Source of the DNA: Pseudomonadota bacterium
Lineage (GTDB): Bacteria > Pseudomonadota > Gammaproteobacteria > Pseudomonadales > Moraxellaceae
DNA length: 54,700 bases
Assembly (NCBI GenBank): GCA_021804565.1
Contig: JAJZHK010000013.1
Span: 1 to 54,700, forward strand
Direction: 5' to 3'
Shown here piece after piece: positions 34,739 through 43,393 of this stretch. The stretch's first letter is position 1. Each line of letters starts with the position of its first letter. The position numbers and the translations under genes were made by a program. The notes below the pieces were generated by a model, which saw only the letters and a program-made list of their open reading frames with translations, did no database searches and was not told the origin of the DNA.

Positions 34739-35924
34739 GGCCAGGCAGCCTGTCGAGCTGCAGCGCCGGCTGTCCTTGTCGGAGTACTACCACGCCGCCA
34801 TCGGCCAGCATCCGCAGTCGGCCTTGCCTGCCCGGGAGATCGTCTTCATCCTCGAGGGCCAGGGGGGGCTCGATCTGCAGGCGCTGCGTCAGGCGGTGGC
34901 GCATGTCGCCGTCGTGCATCCGGCCTGCCGCCTGCGCTTGCGGGGGCAGGGCCTGCGGGCCTGCTGGCGCAGCGATGGACAGCTGCCGCAGGTGATCGAC
35001 GGCGGCGACTCGAGCTGGTCGGCTGACGGTGATGAGGGGGCCCCGGATTTCTCCCTGCGCCCTCTTGAGGTGCGGCGAGGGATCTGTGCCGAGCTGGTCT
35101 ATTACCGTCTGCCCCAGGGGCACTGCCGGCTGATGGTGCGCGTGGCTCATGCCGTCAGCGATGGTCGCGGTGTCTTGTTCTGGTTGGCGGATATCTTCCG
35201 GGTCCTGCGTCAGGAGCCGCCCCTGGGCGTCAACGCCGTCTATCCCGACAGCCGGCTCAAGCACCAGCGTGGTGGCCGCCCCGCACCTGCTGGGCCAGCG
35301 GCACAGCCCCTGGTGCCGAGGCGCCCCGGTGGCGCGTCCTGCTGGCGCAGCTTCCAGTTGCCCGCCCCGCAAGCGGCCTTGCTGGCGCGACTGGCGGCAG
35401 CGCTGGGCAGATTCTGCGCCGGCTATCGGCCAGGTGGCGTCAAGCTGGCGCTGGCGGTGGACTTGCGTCGGCATGCCGACGATCTGCGTGCCAGCCACCA
35501 TCTGAGCGGCATGCTGCACCTCCGGGTGGATCCTGACGATACACCGACGCAGATCCGTGCCCGTATCGAACAGGCGCTGCAGCAAGGACAGGAGGCGGTG
35601 TGGCGACCCTGGCATGAGCTGTTTCGCTGTCTGCCGATGGCGCTGATCGACGGGCTGCTGTCACCACGCCGCGATCGTCAGACCCCGCCCCCTCTGCTGG
35701 AGACCGTGGTGGTCTCCAATCTAGGGCGTATCGACCCCCGGCTCTACGCGTGTGAGGGTTTTCAGGCGCACCGCCTGAGCGGTATTCCGGTGCCCGGCAA
35801 CGCCTTCATCTTTTTATTCGGTTTCGGCGAGCAGGTCGAGGTGGTCTGTGGCCTGCCTGCCGACATGGCCTGGGCCATGTCGGCGTGGATGGCTGATCTG
35901 CAGGCGGCCCTGCTTCAGGCCTGA
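34719..35924 (+). CDS. Condensation/CoA-acyltransferase-fold protein (second copy)
   Basis: 401 residues. The HxxxDG motif reads VAHAVSDGRGVLFW (His144, Asp148). The downstream LALAVDLRRHADDL and HHLSGMLHLRVD resemble the channel strands seen in the first copy (IPVDFRSLR, NLTGYLRLYV), so the two are paralogues. Its start lies inside the permease gene, so it is translated as part of the same operon. It could transfer a second acyl group, or one copy could be structural. It ends 10 bases inside the convergent crotonase gene. Confidence 0.75.
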   Translation: MPYVPFEARQPVELQRRLSLSEYYHAAIGQHPQSALPAREIVFILEGQGGLDLQALRQAVAHVAVVHPACRLRLRGQGLRACWRSDGQLPQVIDGGDSSWSADGDEGAPDFSLRPLEVRRGICAELVYYRLPQGHCRLMVRVAHAVSDGRGVLFWLADIFRVLRQEPPLGVNAVYPDSRLKHQRGGRPAPAGPAAQPLVPRRPGGASCWRSFQLPAPQAALLARLAAALGRFCAGYRPGGVKLALAVDLRRHADDLRASHHLSGMLHLRVDPDDTPTQIRARIEQALQQGQEAVWRPWHELFRCLPMALIDGLLSPRRDRQTPPPLLETVVVSNLGRIDPRLYACEGFQAHRLSGIPVPGNAFIFLFGFGEQVEVVCGLPADMAWAMSAWMADLQAALLQA

Positions 35925-36628
35925 GCCTTGCCGAGGAGGTGGGCAAAGTCCTGCGCGTCCTGCTGCAGCGCCTGCTCGAGAGCTTGCAGGTGCGGCTGGC
36001 GCAGGCGACGCTTGCTTTCAATATAGGAGGGGCGGTGCAGAGCCTGGAGCTGTTGTGCCAGCTGCTCGACGTGGCGGTCCAGGTCCTCGACGGCGACGAC
36101 GCTATCGATGAAGCCGGCGAGACAGGCCTCTGGTGGGGGCATCAGCTGCGCACACAAGGGGGCGCGCTGGTAGACGCCGGGCAGCAGACGCATACGCAGC
36201 AGTTCGAGCGCGGTGTAGGGCACCGGCAGGCCTATGGCCACTTCATTGGCTCCGATCTTGAAGGCACCGTCGACGGCGATGCGCACGTCAGCGGCTTGCA
36301 GCAGGAAGCAGCCCATGGCCATGGCGTGACCGGTACAGGCGGCGACGACCGGCATGCGCAGGCCGGCCAGGCGGACGCTGAGCGCAAAGCCGGCGTTGAG
36401 CATGGCCAGGGCGTTTTCACCACCGGCACGCAAGGTGCTCAGATCGAAGCCCCCCGAGAAGATGCCGGGGCGGCCTTGCAAGACCAGCACATCGGCTTCC
36501 TGCTCGGCGCGATCGAAAGCGGCGGCAAGTTCCTGGCTCATCGCCAGGGAGATGACGTTGGCCTTGCCATCGTCGAGGCGGACGTGGGCGATACCCGCCC
36601 GCAGCTCATAGTGGACCCGCTGGCTCAT
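35915..36628 (-). CDS. Crotonase / enoyl-CoA hydratase family protein
   Basis: 237 residues starting MSQRVHYELRAGIAHVRLDDG, with AGGAG 7 bases upstream. The CoA-binding/oxyanion segments are GIFSGGFDLSTL near residue 60 and ACTGHAMAMGCFLLQAADVRIA near 100. The catalytic glutamate region reads GANEVAIGLPVP near 130. Members hydrate, isomerise or hydrolyse acyl-CoA. It is convergent with the lipid operon, and no evidence ties it to that pathway. Confidence 0.88.
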   Translation of the reverse strand: MSQRVHYELRAGIAHVRLDDGKANVISLAMSQELAAAFDRAEQEADVLVLQGRPGIFSGGFDLSTLRAGGENALAMLNAGFALSVRLAGLRMPVVAACTGHAMAMGCFLLQAADVRIAVDGAFKIGANEVAIGLPVPYTALELLRMRLLPGVYQRAPLCAQLMPPPEACLAGFIDSVVAVEDLDRHVEQLAQQLQALHRPSYIESKRRLRQPHLQALEQALQQDAQDFAHLLGKAQA

Positions 36629-36669
36629 GAACAACTCCTGATGCGATCGTAAAGCTGCGATGCTATCGG

Positions 36670-37125
36670 CTATGCGCTCTCAGCACAATCGGGATTGCAG
36701 GCGACCCTGGACGTCCTCGCCTCCTCATAGGCCTGCAGTCCAGCTCGCCCACGCAGACGCAAACGGTAGCCGCCGTCGATATGCAGCTCGGTTTGACGCC
36801 AGAACAACAGCCAGGGCACGCGTTGGGCGAGGTGGATCTGCGACCATGCCAGGTGCAGTGGTGGGTGCGCCAGCCGTATGGCCGGCAGGACGCCGAGGAC
36901 CAGCTGATCCCTGTCCCAGGTGATCAGGAAGCTGGCATGGTACTGGATGGCTGGCCAGCGGCCGCGGGCCAGGGAACCTGAGGCCAGGCGATGCCGCCAG
37001 GCTGGACGGGGCCGCCGCAGCTGCCGGCGTGCCAGGGGCCACCAGCCTGAGAGCAGGCTCATCAACAGACAGGAGAGGAACCAGAACAGCCAGAAACGGG
37101 CCACGGAAGCGGGAGTGAAGTGCAT
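36670..37125 (-). CDS. Small membrane-anchored protein of unknown function
   Basis: 151 residues that I do not recognise. One N-terminal helix (SVARFWLFWFLSCLLMSLLSGWW, about residues 7-29) is followed by an arginine- and tryptophan-rich domain with alternating hydrophobic strands (YHASFLITWDRDQLVLGVLPAIRL, LLFWRQTELHIDGGYRLRLRG). That layout suggests a cytoplasmic-side or periplasmic beta-rich domain tethered to the membrane. GC content and codon use look native. It lies 41 bases upstream of the crotonase and could be in its operon. Confidence 0.55.
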   Translation of the reverse strand: MHFTPASVARFWLFWFLSCLLMSLLSGWWPLARRQLRRPRPAWRHRLASGSLARGRWPAIQYHASFLITWDRDQLVLGVLPAIRLAHPPLHLAWSQIHLAQRVPWLLFWRQTELHIDGGYRLRLRGRAGLQAYEEARTSRVACNPDCAESA

Positions 37126-37232
37126 GATCTATCCTTGATCGCCGAAGCGGGCTGATGCTAGCGCAATGCGCCGGGCGGGCATAGAGCCCCCCCTGAAAAT
37201 TGCAGCGTCGGCGCCGGCCGTGCCATCACCAG

Positions 37233-38708
37233 CTAGGCGGGGCGTGCCTCCCGGGTATTGATCGGGGCGGTGACGGGAAAGCTCAGCACAAAGGTGGTGC
37301 CCTGATGCAACACCGACTCGACGCTCAGGGTGCCGCCCAGGATGACGCTCATGATGCGGTAGGCGACGGTGAGGCCGAGGCCGGATCCGCCTTGCCCCAG
37401 ACGTGTGGTGAAGAAGGGCTCAAAGATACGCCTGCTGGTCTGCGCGCTCATGCCGACACCATCGTCGCTGACGCGCAGATGGATCATGTCGGCGTCGACC
37501 TGTGCCGAGAAACGCACCCGGCCCTGCTCGCGCCCCTGAAAAGCGTGCAGAAAGGCATTCTGGAGCAGATTGTTGATCACCTGTCCGAGCGGGCCGGGGT
37601 ATCCGTCACAGTCGATCTGTGGCGCCACATCATTGATGACTTCGATGCTCTGGGGCGGTTTTGCGGAACTGACCATGGCCATGACGATCACGTCATCGAT
37701 CACATCGGCGACGGCAAAGCGGCGACGCTGCTCGGAGGTACGATCGACCGCGACCTGTTTGAAGCTTTGAATGAGATGCACGGCCTGTGTCAGACAGCGG
37801 TAGGAGATTTTGGCGATTTCCCGGATCGAGCTCAAAACATGGTCGACCTCGGATTTTTTCGGGCGACCGTTGGCGAGCACCTGGGTCAGGGCGTCCACCT
37901 GGTACTCGAGCGTGCTGGTCACGGTCAGGGCATTGCCGATGGGGGTGTTCAGTTCATGCGAGATACCGGCCACCATGGCGCCCAGGGAAGCCAGCTTCTC
38001 CGAGGTGATGAGCTCATTTTGGGTGCGCTCCAGCTCCGCCACGGTCGAGCGCAAGGACTGATTGGCCAATTCGAGGTCGCGGGTCCGTTCGATGACACGT
38101 CGCTCGAGCTGCTGGTTCAGGCTGCTCAGCTGCGCTTCATACTGCTGGCGGGCGCGCAATTCCTGGATCAGGCGTATCGCATGGGCGGCCTGCAGTTCAT
38201 AGGAGTCCAGGATGATGTTGATCAGGCCATGGTCGTTGTTCGCCATACGGTCGCTGGCGGTCTTTTCGGCGCAGGCCAGGCTTTGGCCCTGCTGGAGATG
38301 CAGGGCGATGTCAGCGAGGTAGCGATCGCTCTTCAAAATATGCAGGGTCAGCCAGCGGATCAGATAGGCCAGAATCCGCGACATGACCGGCTCATCACCG
38401 AGGGTTCGGCGCTCGCTGCGCAGCCTGTCCAGTTCCTCGACAAAGGCCTGGTGCGAGTTTTTATGGGCGCTGACGCTGGGCACCTCCCCGATGGCCAGCT
38501 GCCAGAGGTCTTCCTCGGTCGTAAAGTGGTAGTGGGCGTAATTGTGCAGTTGCTCAAAAATGGCTTCCGTGTCGAGGGGGTCGTCGCCGGATGCGAAATG
38601 CTGCGCGAGTCGATTGATGATCTTCACAAGCTCTTTGTGCTGATCGTCGATGACGGCAAGTCCGGTAGAAAAAAATGGCGACCAGGGGAATGCTTCGAAT
38701 GACTCCAT
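37233..38708 (-). CDS. Soluble hemerythrin-sensor histidine kinase
   Basis: 491 residues from ATG 38708 (MESFEAFPWSPFFSTG) with AAGGGA upstream. Residues 10-135 form a hemerythrin domain with a full diiron set: DDQHKEL, NYAHYHFTTEEDLW, HKNSHQAFVEEL and LTLHILKSDRYLA. A coiled coil (about 190-250) leads to the HisKA helix with the phospho-acceptor in GISHELNTP, and then to the HATPase (NNLLQNAF, VSDDGVGM, GGSGLGLTVAYRI). No membrane helix, so it senses in the cytoplasm, most likely O2 or NO. There is no adjacent response regulator. It lies next to the nitrate assimilation locus, but a functional link is inference. Confidence 0.92.
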   Translation of the reverse strand: MESFEAFPWSPFFSTGLAVIDDQHKELVKIINRLAQHFASGDDPLDTEAIFEQLHNYAHYHFTTEEDLWQLAIGEVPSVSAHKNSHQAFVEELDRLRSERRTLGDEPVMSRILAYLIRWLTLHILKSDRYLADIALHLQQGQSLACAEKTASDRMANNDHGLINIILDSYELQAAHAIRLIQELRARQQYEAQLSSLNQQLERRVIERTRDLELANQSLRSTVAELERTQNELITSEKLASLGAMVAGISHELNTPIGNALTVTSTLEYQVDALTQVLANGRPKKSEVDHVLSSIREIAKISYRCLTQAVHLIQSFKQVAVDRTSEQRRRFAVADVIDDVIVMAMVSSAKPPQSIEVINDVAPQIDCDGYPGPLGQVINNLLQNAFLHAFQGREQGRVRFSAQVDADMIHLRVSDDGVGMSAQTSRRIFEPFFTTRLGQGGSGLGLTVAYRIMSVILGGTLSVESVLHQGTTFVLSFPVTAPINTREARPA

Positions 38709-38796
38709 GGCCCAATATCCCTTGAGTTTTTGATCGTGGGACGACCGGCCGGCCGCTGTTCGCGGTGCCGTATCCCGAGACGACACCGGTCATCCC

Positions 38797-38826
38797 GGTT
38801 CGGCGAACCGATGGGCGCGCCGAACC
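38797..38826. repeat. Inverted repeat upstream of the kinase gene
   Basis: GGTTCGGCG at 38797-38805 is the exact inverse of CGCCGAACC at 38818-38826, and the left arm also folds on itself (GGTTCG/CGAACC). It lies about 90-120 bases before the kinase ATG, in the 244-base gap to the porin gene. No T-run follows on either strand. An operator or a structured leader is possible. Confidence 0.4.
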
Positions 38827-38952
38827 CTAAGCTTTTGTTGACCTCCCTCATCTTGTCAGTTCGTCGCGACAGTAGGGATCATCGGCTCGGCCAAGCACCC
38901 CTGCAGACTAGCCCATGATCACATGAAAAGCGATTTTTTAGGTGCTTGATGG

Positions 38953-40206
38953 TCAAAGCTTGGCTTCGACCCAGACCCAGCCCTTGCTGGTCGAGGGCGT
39001 CGCCGGGGCGTAGGCGGTGGCCTTGATCAGGTCGATGCTGTGGTAGGCGCCGAGGGCGGCACCGAGCACGTAGTGGCGGCCAAAGTTGTGGGTGACCTGG
39101 GCGTCGATCTCCGTCCCATAATGGCCGGCCCCCTGGTCAGCACGGAAGTCGTGATAGACCAGGGTGATGGGGGTGCTGTCTTTCGTCCATCCGAGGCTGA
39201 CGAAACGATCGACCAGGCCTTCCTGGGGGGTCTGCAGGAACATGTCCGCCCAGCCATTGAAGCTGTGCAAGGTGGCCAGGGGGGTCTGGAAGGCGACGTT
39301 GCCGTTGCTGCCGAGCAGTTCCCGGCTGAGCTTGAGGCTGTAGCCGTGCACGTCGATGCCGGCCTCGTAGTAGCTGTAGTGCACCTCGAAGGCATTGCGG
39401 TTGTCGAGACCGTTCGACTGCAGGGCGGCTTCCGCGGTGTAGAGCAGATGGGTGCCGGCTAGCAGTTCCTGGCTGCCGGTGATGCGCAGGCCATCGCTGC
39501 GTGTCGACTGGTAGGCCGGCAGCAGCGGTGTCGCTATGGGGTTCAGGTCGATCAGGTAGCTGTAGGCGACCACCCGGGTGCCAGGCAGGCCGCTATAGGC
39601 GAGGTTGAGCAGGGGTGAGCGGGAGCTGAATTTGCCCGCTGGCGTGGTCGCATAATCGCTGAAAACACGGTGGATCTTGTACAGATAGGCGGCGGTCAGC
39701 GTCGTATCGGGCAGGCTCTGGTTGACCAGGCTGGCGGCGTCGTAGGTCTGTTCAATCTGGCGCCACCCGACATTGCCGACATAGCGCTCATTATCCAGCT
39801 GCAGACGCTGCCGGCCGTATTTGAAGCTGGTGGCCGGCAGGCCGCGATAGCCCACGAAAAGCTGGTCAAGCTCGGTGACGCCAGGATCCGCGACGGTGGC
39901 GTACTGGGTCTTGCCATTGCTGGTGCTGTTATAAAAATCCTGGCCGAGCACGCCCAGGCTCTGCACGCTCCCGTTGACGTAAAAGCCATCGAGTGCGCCG
40001 CTTTCGTAGCCGGCGCGCAGTCGGGCGGTGGAGGCGCGGGCATCCTTGAGGGCATTGTCCTGGCTGACCGTTTCGATGCGATAGCGCAGATCAGCTTCGG
40101 CATGCCCCTGATTGAGCATGTCCATGAGTGCATCGGCCTGGGCGTGCAGGCTCAATACGCCCATGGCAGCGGCGAGGAGGCTGGGGAACTTGACATGGTC
40201 TTTCAT
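38953..40206 (-). CDS. Outer-membrane beta-barrel porin, alginate-export/OprD-like
   Basis: 417 residues. The signal peptide is KFPSLLAAAMGVLSLHAQADA. The mature part is a series of amphipathic strands ending in aromatic residues (HAEADLRYRIETVSQ, FKYGRQRLQLDNERYVGNVGWRQ, HYSYYEAGIDVHGYSLKLSREL, GWVWVEAKL). YGRQRLxLDNxRxVGNVGWRQ is a block typical of the alginate-export-type porins found near nitrate genes. It lies downstream of nirD with a 158-base gap that holds an FNR-type box, so it can have its own promoter. Passage of nitrate or nitrite is a reasonable inference. Confidence 0.8.
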   Translation of the reverse strand: MKDHVKFPSLLAAAMGVLSLHAQADALMDMLNQGHAEADLRYRIETVSQDNALKDARASTARLRAGYESGALDGFYVNGSVQSLGVLGQDFYNSTSNGKTQYATVADPGVTELDQLFVGYRGLPATSFKYGRQRLQLDNERYVGNVGWRQIEQTYDAASLVNQSLPDTTLTAAYLYKIHRVFSDYATTPAGKFSSRSPLLNLAYSGLPGTRVVAYSYLIDLNPIATPLLPAYQSTRSDGLRITGSQELLAGTHLLYTAEAALQSNGLDNRNAFEVHYSYYEAGIDVHGYSLKLSRELLGSNGNVAFQTPLATLHSFNGWADMFLQTPQEGLVDRFVSLGWTKDSTPITLVYHDFRADQGAGHYGTEIDAQVTHNFGRHYVLGAALGAYHSIDLIKATAYAPATPSTSKGWVWVEAKL

Positions 40207-40281
40207 GATGGTGACTTCCTGAGCTAGAGAATCTGGCCAGGGCCTGGGGTTTCAGCCCTTTAACATGTATTTGATAAGCCT

Positions 40282-40343
40282 CTTATACATCGAGGCCCAT
40301 GCCTCGGGCAGAGGTCTCGACACCCTTATTTGATATGCATCAA
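40282..40343 (-). promoter_or_regulatory. FNR/Anr-type box and -10 element before the porin gene
   Basis: TTGATATGCATCAA at 40330-40343 matches the FNR/Anr consensus TTGAT-N4-ATCAA exactly. A TATAAG on the minus strand (40282-40287) could be the -10 box. That would put the FNR site near -60, a class I position. A 6-bp hairpin CGAGGC-CCAT-GCCTCG (40291-40306) lies between. Only the porin gene is served on this strand. Confidence 0.55.
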
Positions 40344-40364
40344 AAAGTGGCCGCAGATACCCGG

Positions 40365-40718
40365 TCAGGCAGCGATCCCGACCTCGATATAGCCCTGGTT
40401 TTCCCGGACCGGATAAACCGGCAGGAGAAGCTCGGGATCTTCCAGGCAATGGCCGGTGTCGAGGTCATAGTGCTGCTTGTAGAGCGGTGAGGCGACGACG
40501 CGACGTCCCTGCAGCTGACCGATCAGGCCGCGCGAGAGGACATTGGCGGCGCCGATGGGGTCATAGTTGCTGATGGCCTTCAAAAGGCCGTCGGCGCAGC
40601 GAAAGATGGCCAGCTGCTGACCGCCGACCAAAGCGGCGACGCCCAGACCTGGCGGTATGGCGGGGGCGGGTGCGATACGTACCCAGCAAACGGGCTGCAA
40701 CTTTTCGTGCGTATTCAT
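40365..40718 (-). CDS. nirD: Assimilatory nitrite reductase small subunit
   Basis: 117 residues, a Rieske-fold protein: LQPVCWVRIAPAPAIPPGLGVAALVGGQQLAIFRC, then NYDPIGAANVLSRGLIG and KQHYDLDTGHCLEDP. As in NirD, the iron-sulfur ligands of true Rieske proteins are missing. It pairs with NirB to reduce nitrite to ammonium with NAD(P)H. It starts 13 bases after nirB with GGAG in the gap. Confidence 0.92.
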   Translation of the reverse strand: MNTHEKLQPVCWVRIAPAPAIPPGLGVAALVGGQQLAIFRCADGLLKAISNYDPIGAANVLSRGLIGQLQGRRVVASPLYKQHYDLDTGHCLEDPELLLPVYPVRENQGYIEVGIAA

Positions 40719-40731
40719 GTCTTTCTCCTGT

Positions 40732-43269
40732 TTACTCGACTGAGCTGAGCTTGAGACGACGTTCGCGGGCGTCGAGGGGACGGCGCTGTCCGCGTTCGCT
40801 GACGTAAGCGAGTCTGTCGTCACGGGCTTCACTGTTGATGAAATGTCGGAATCGCGCCATCTTGGCAGGGTCTTCCAGGGTGGCTTTCCACTCACAGCGG
40901 TAGCTGTCGACAAGCTGCTGCATATCGGCTTCAAGCTCGGCGGCGAGCCCCAGTTGGTCATCGACGATGATGGCGCGCAGTGCCTCCAGCCCACCTTCCA
41001 GCTGTTCACGCCAGACGCTGGTACGCTGGAGCCGATCGGCGGTGCGGATATAGAAGATCATGAAGCGATCGATCAGCTGGATCAGCCGTCGATCATCCAG
41101 CCCGGAAGCCAGCAACTCGGCATGGCGAGGCTTCATGCCTCCATTGCCGCAGACATAGAGGTTCCATCCGGACTCGGTGGCGATGACGCCGATATCCTTG
41201 CTCTGCGCCTCGGCACACTCGCGGGTGCAGCCGGACACCGCAAATTTGAGTTTGTGCGGTGAGCGTATGCCGCGGTAACGGGTTTCCAGCCTTACCGCCA
41301 TGCTCAGGGAGTCGAGCACCCCATAGCGGCACCAGGTGGAGCCGACACAGGACTTGACGGTACGCACCGACTTGCCGTAGGCGTGGCCGGATTCAAAACC
41401 AGCCTCGATCAGCTCGGCCCAGATGGCAGGCAGCTGATCGACGCGGGCGCCAAACAGGTCGATGCGCTGACCCCCGGTGATTTTGGTATAGAGGTGGTAG
41501 CGTTTGGCGATATTGGCGATGGCCATCAAGCCGTCCGGGGTCACCTCGCCGGCCGGCATGCGCGGCACCACCGAATAGGTGCCGTCTTTCTGCAGATTGG
41601 CAAGGAAATAGTCGTTGCTATCCTGCAAGCCGGCCAAATGGTCCTCGAGCACATGGTGGTTCCAGGTCGATGCAAAGATCGAGGCGGCCACCGGCTTGCA
41701 GATGTCACAGCCGTCGAGGCCCTGGCGGCCATGACGCTGCATGAGCTCGGCAAAGGTGCGTAGTCCTTCGACACGGATGATCTGAAAAAGTTCCTGGCGG
41801 CTGTAGGGAAAGTGTTCGCACAGGTCCTTGCCGACCTCGACCCCCATACGGGCCAGTTCGGCATTCATCACCCGGGTGGCGAGCGCTGCGCAGCCGCCGC
41901 ATGAGCTGGCGGCCTTGGTGCAGCTTTTGATACCGGCGAGGTCGCGATGACCGGCACGCACCGACTCGATGATGGCCGCCTTGCTGACATTGTTGCAGGT
42001 GCAGATGATGGCGCTATCCGGCAAGGCATCGGTGCCTGATGCCGCGCAGCTGCCTGAGCCGGAGGCGATCAAATCACTCGGCTGGGCGGGCAGCGCCAGG
42101 CCATTCAGCATCATCTGCAAAAGCGTGCCATAGTCTTCCGCGTCACCGACGAGGATGGCGCCCAGCAGCTTTTTCTGCTCAGCGTCGATGACGATCTTTT
42201 TGTAGACCCCCAGAACCTCATCGATAAAATAGCAGGAGCGCGCCCCCGGGGTCTGGCCATGGGCGTCGCCTAGGGAAGCGACATCGACGCCGAGCAGCTT
42301 GAGCTTGGTCGACATGTCGGCACCTTGAAAGCGCAGCTGTTCATGACCGAGCAGGTGTTCGGCGACGACTTCGGCCATGCGATAACCAGGAGCGACGAGT
42401 CCGAAGATGCGACCGCTCCACAGCGCGCATTCGCCGAGGGCATAGATGTGGGGGTCGGTGCTGCGGCAGTAGTCGTCGATGACGATGCCACCGCGTTCGC
42501 CGATCGCCAGGTGAGCGGCGCGAGCCAGCTCATCACGTGGTCGTATGCCCGCCGAGAAGACGATCACGTCGGTATCGAGGTGGCTGCCATCGGCGAACAG
42601 CAGGCGCTGGCGCGTCTCTTCCCCCGCGACGATGGACTGGGTGTTTTTGCCGGTATGAACGCAGACCCCCAGGGCTTCGATCTTTTCGCGCAACAATTTG
42701 CCGCCGCCGTCATCGACCTGCACCGCCATCAGCCGGGGCGCAAATTCGACGATGTGCGTGTTGAGCCCCAAGTCTTTGAGTGCTTTGGCCGCTTCCAGAC
42801 CGAGCAGTCCACCGCCGATGACCACGCCCACCCGGGCTTTGGCGGCGCTGGCCTGGATGCCATCGAGGTCCTCAATCGTGCGGTAGACATGGCAGTCAGG
42901 ATGCTCTCTGCCGGGTATGGGCGGGACGAAGGGCGCCGAGCCGGTGGCCAGCACGAGGCGATCGTAGTCGAAAGTGCGGCCATCGGCACAGAGCACCTTG
43001 TGCGCAGCACGATCGATGCTGCTGACCCGGGTGTTCAGCTCGAGGGTGACGCCCCAGTGGGCGAGCTGCTCGGCGCTGGTGAGGGCGAGGTCTTCGCAGC
43101 TGGCGCCGGCGAAATAGGAGGAGAGATGAACACGGTCATAGGCGGGCCGGCTTTCTTCACTGAGGACGCTGATGTCGAGCCCGGCACGTCCATGCGTGCC
43201 GAGGGCTTCGATCAGTTTCTGGCCAACCATGCCGTTGCCGACGATCAGAACTTTCATGTTGTGGTTCAT
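40732..43269 (-). CDS. nirB: Assimilatory nitrite reductase large subunit
   Basis: 845 residues from ATG 43269 (MNHNMKVLIVGNGMVG) with GAGGAAAG upstream. The FAD/NAD(P) domains span about 1-400 (VLIVGNGMVGQK; VVIGGGLLGLEAAKAL near 150). A BFD-type [2Fe-2S] domain lies near 420-490 (CTCNNVSK, SCGGC). The siroheme domain holds the [4Fe-4S]/siroheme cysteines in GSTWCRYG and FAVSGCTRECAEAQSKD with VCGNGG. It catalyses six-electron reduction of nitrite to ammonia in the cytoplasm. A sigma-54 promoter lies directly upstream. Confidence 0.96.
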   Translation of the reverse strand: MNHNMKVLIVGNGMVGQKLIEALGTHGRAGLDISVLSEESRPAYDRVHLSSYFAGASCEDLALTSAEQLAHWGVTLELNTRVSSIDRAAHKVLCADGRTFDYDRLVLATGSAPFVPPIPGREHPDCHVYRTIEDLDGIQASAAKARVGVVIGGGLLGLEAAKALKDLGLNTHIVEFAPRLMAVQVDDGGGKLLREKIEALGVCVHTGKNTQSIVAGEETRQRLLFADGSHLDTDVIVFSAGIRPRDELARAAHLAIGERGGIVIDDYCRSTDPHIYALGECALWSGRIFGLVAPGYRMAEVVAEHLLGHEQLRFQGADMSTKLKLLGVDVASLGDAHGQTPGARSCYFIDEVLGVYKKIVIDAEQKKLLGAILVGDAEDYGTLLQMMLNGLALPAQPSDLIASGSGSCAASGTDALPDSAIICTCNNVSKAAIIESVRAGHRDLAGIKSCTKAASSCGGCAALATRVMNAELARMGVEVGKDLCEHFPYSRQELFQIIRVEGLRTFAELMQRHGRQGLDGCDICKPVAASIFASTWNHHVLEDHLAGLQDSNDYFLANLQKDGTYSVVPRMPAGEVTPDGLMAIANIAKRYHLYTKITGGQRIDLFGARVDQLPAIWAELIEAGFESGHAYGKSVRTVKSCVGSTWCRYGVLDSLSMAVRLETRYRGIRSPHKLKFAVSGCTRECAEAQSKDIGVIATESGWNLYVCGNGGMKPRHAELLASGLDDRRLIQLIDRFMIFYIRTADRLQRTSVWREQLEGGLEALRAIIVDDQLGLAAELEADMQQLVDSYRCEWKATLEDPAKMARFRHFINSEARDDRLAYVSERGQRRPLDARERRLKLSSVE

Positions 43270-43306
43270 CAACTTTCCTCGGGTCACAGGCCTCGAGGAG
43301 TACTGA

Positions 43307-43322
43307 TGCAGCTTATGTGCCA
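43307..43322 (-). promoter_or_regulatory. Sigma-54 promoter of nirBD
   Basis: On the minus strand the bases read TGGCACATAAGCTGCA. The -24 GG and -12 GC have the obligatory spacing of 10 bases, with one mismatch to TGGCAC-N5-TTGCW. The expected transcript start is near 43296, 27 bases before the nirB ATG. Confidence 0.75.
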
Positions 43323-43393
43323 GCTTGTCTCTTGCTTAAAATAAATGTTTTAATTCAATGTTTTATGTTTTTTGTGGCGACCAAGAAAAGGCC

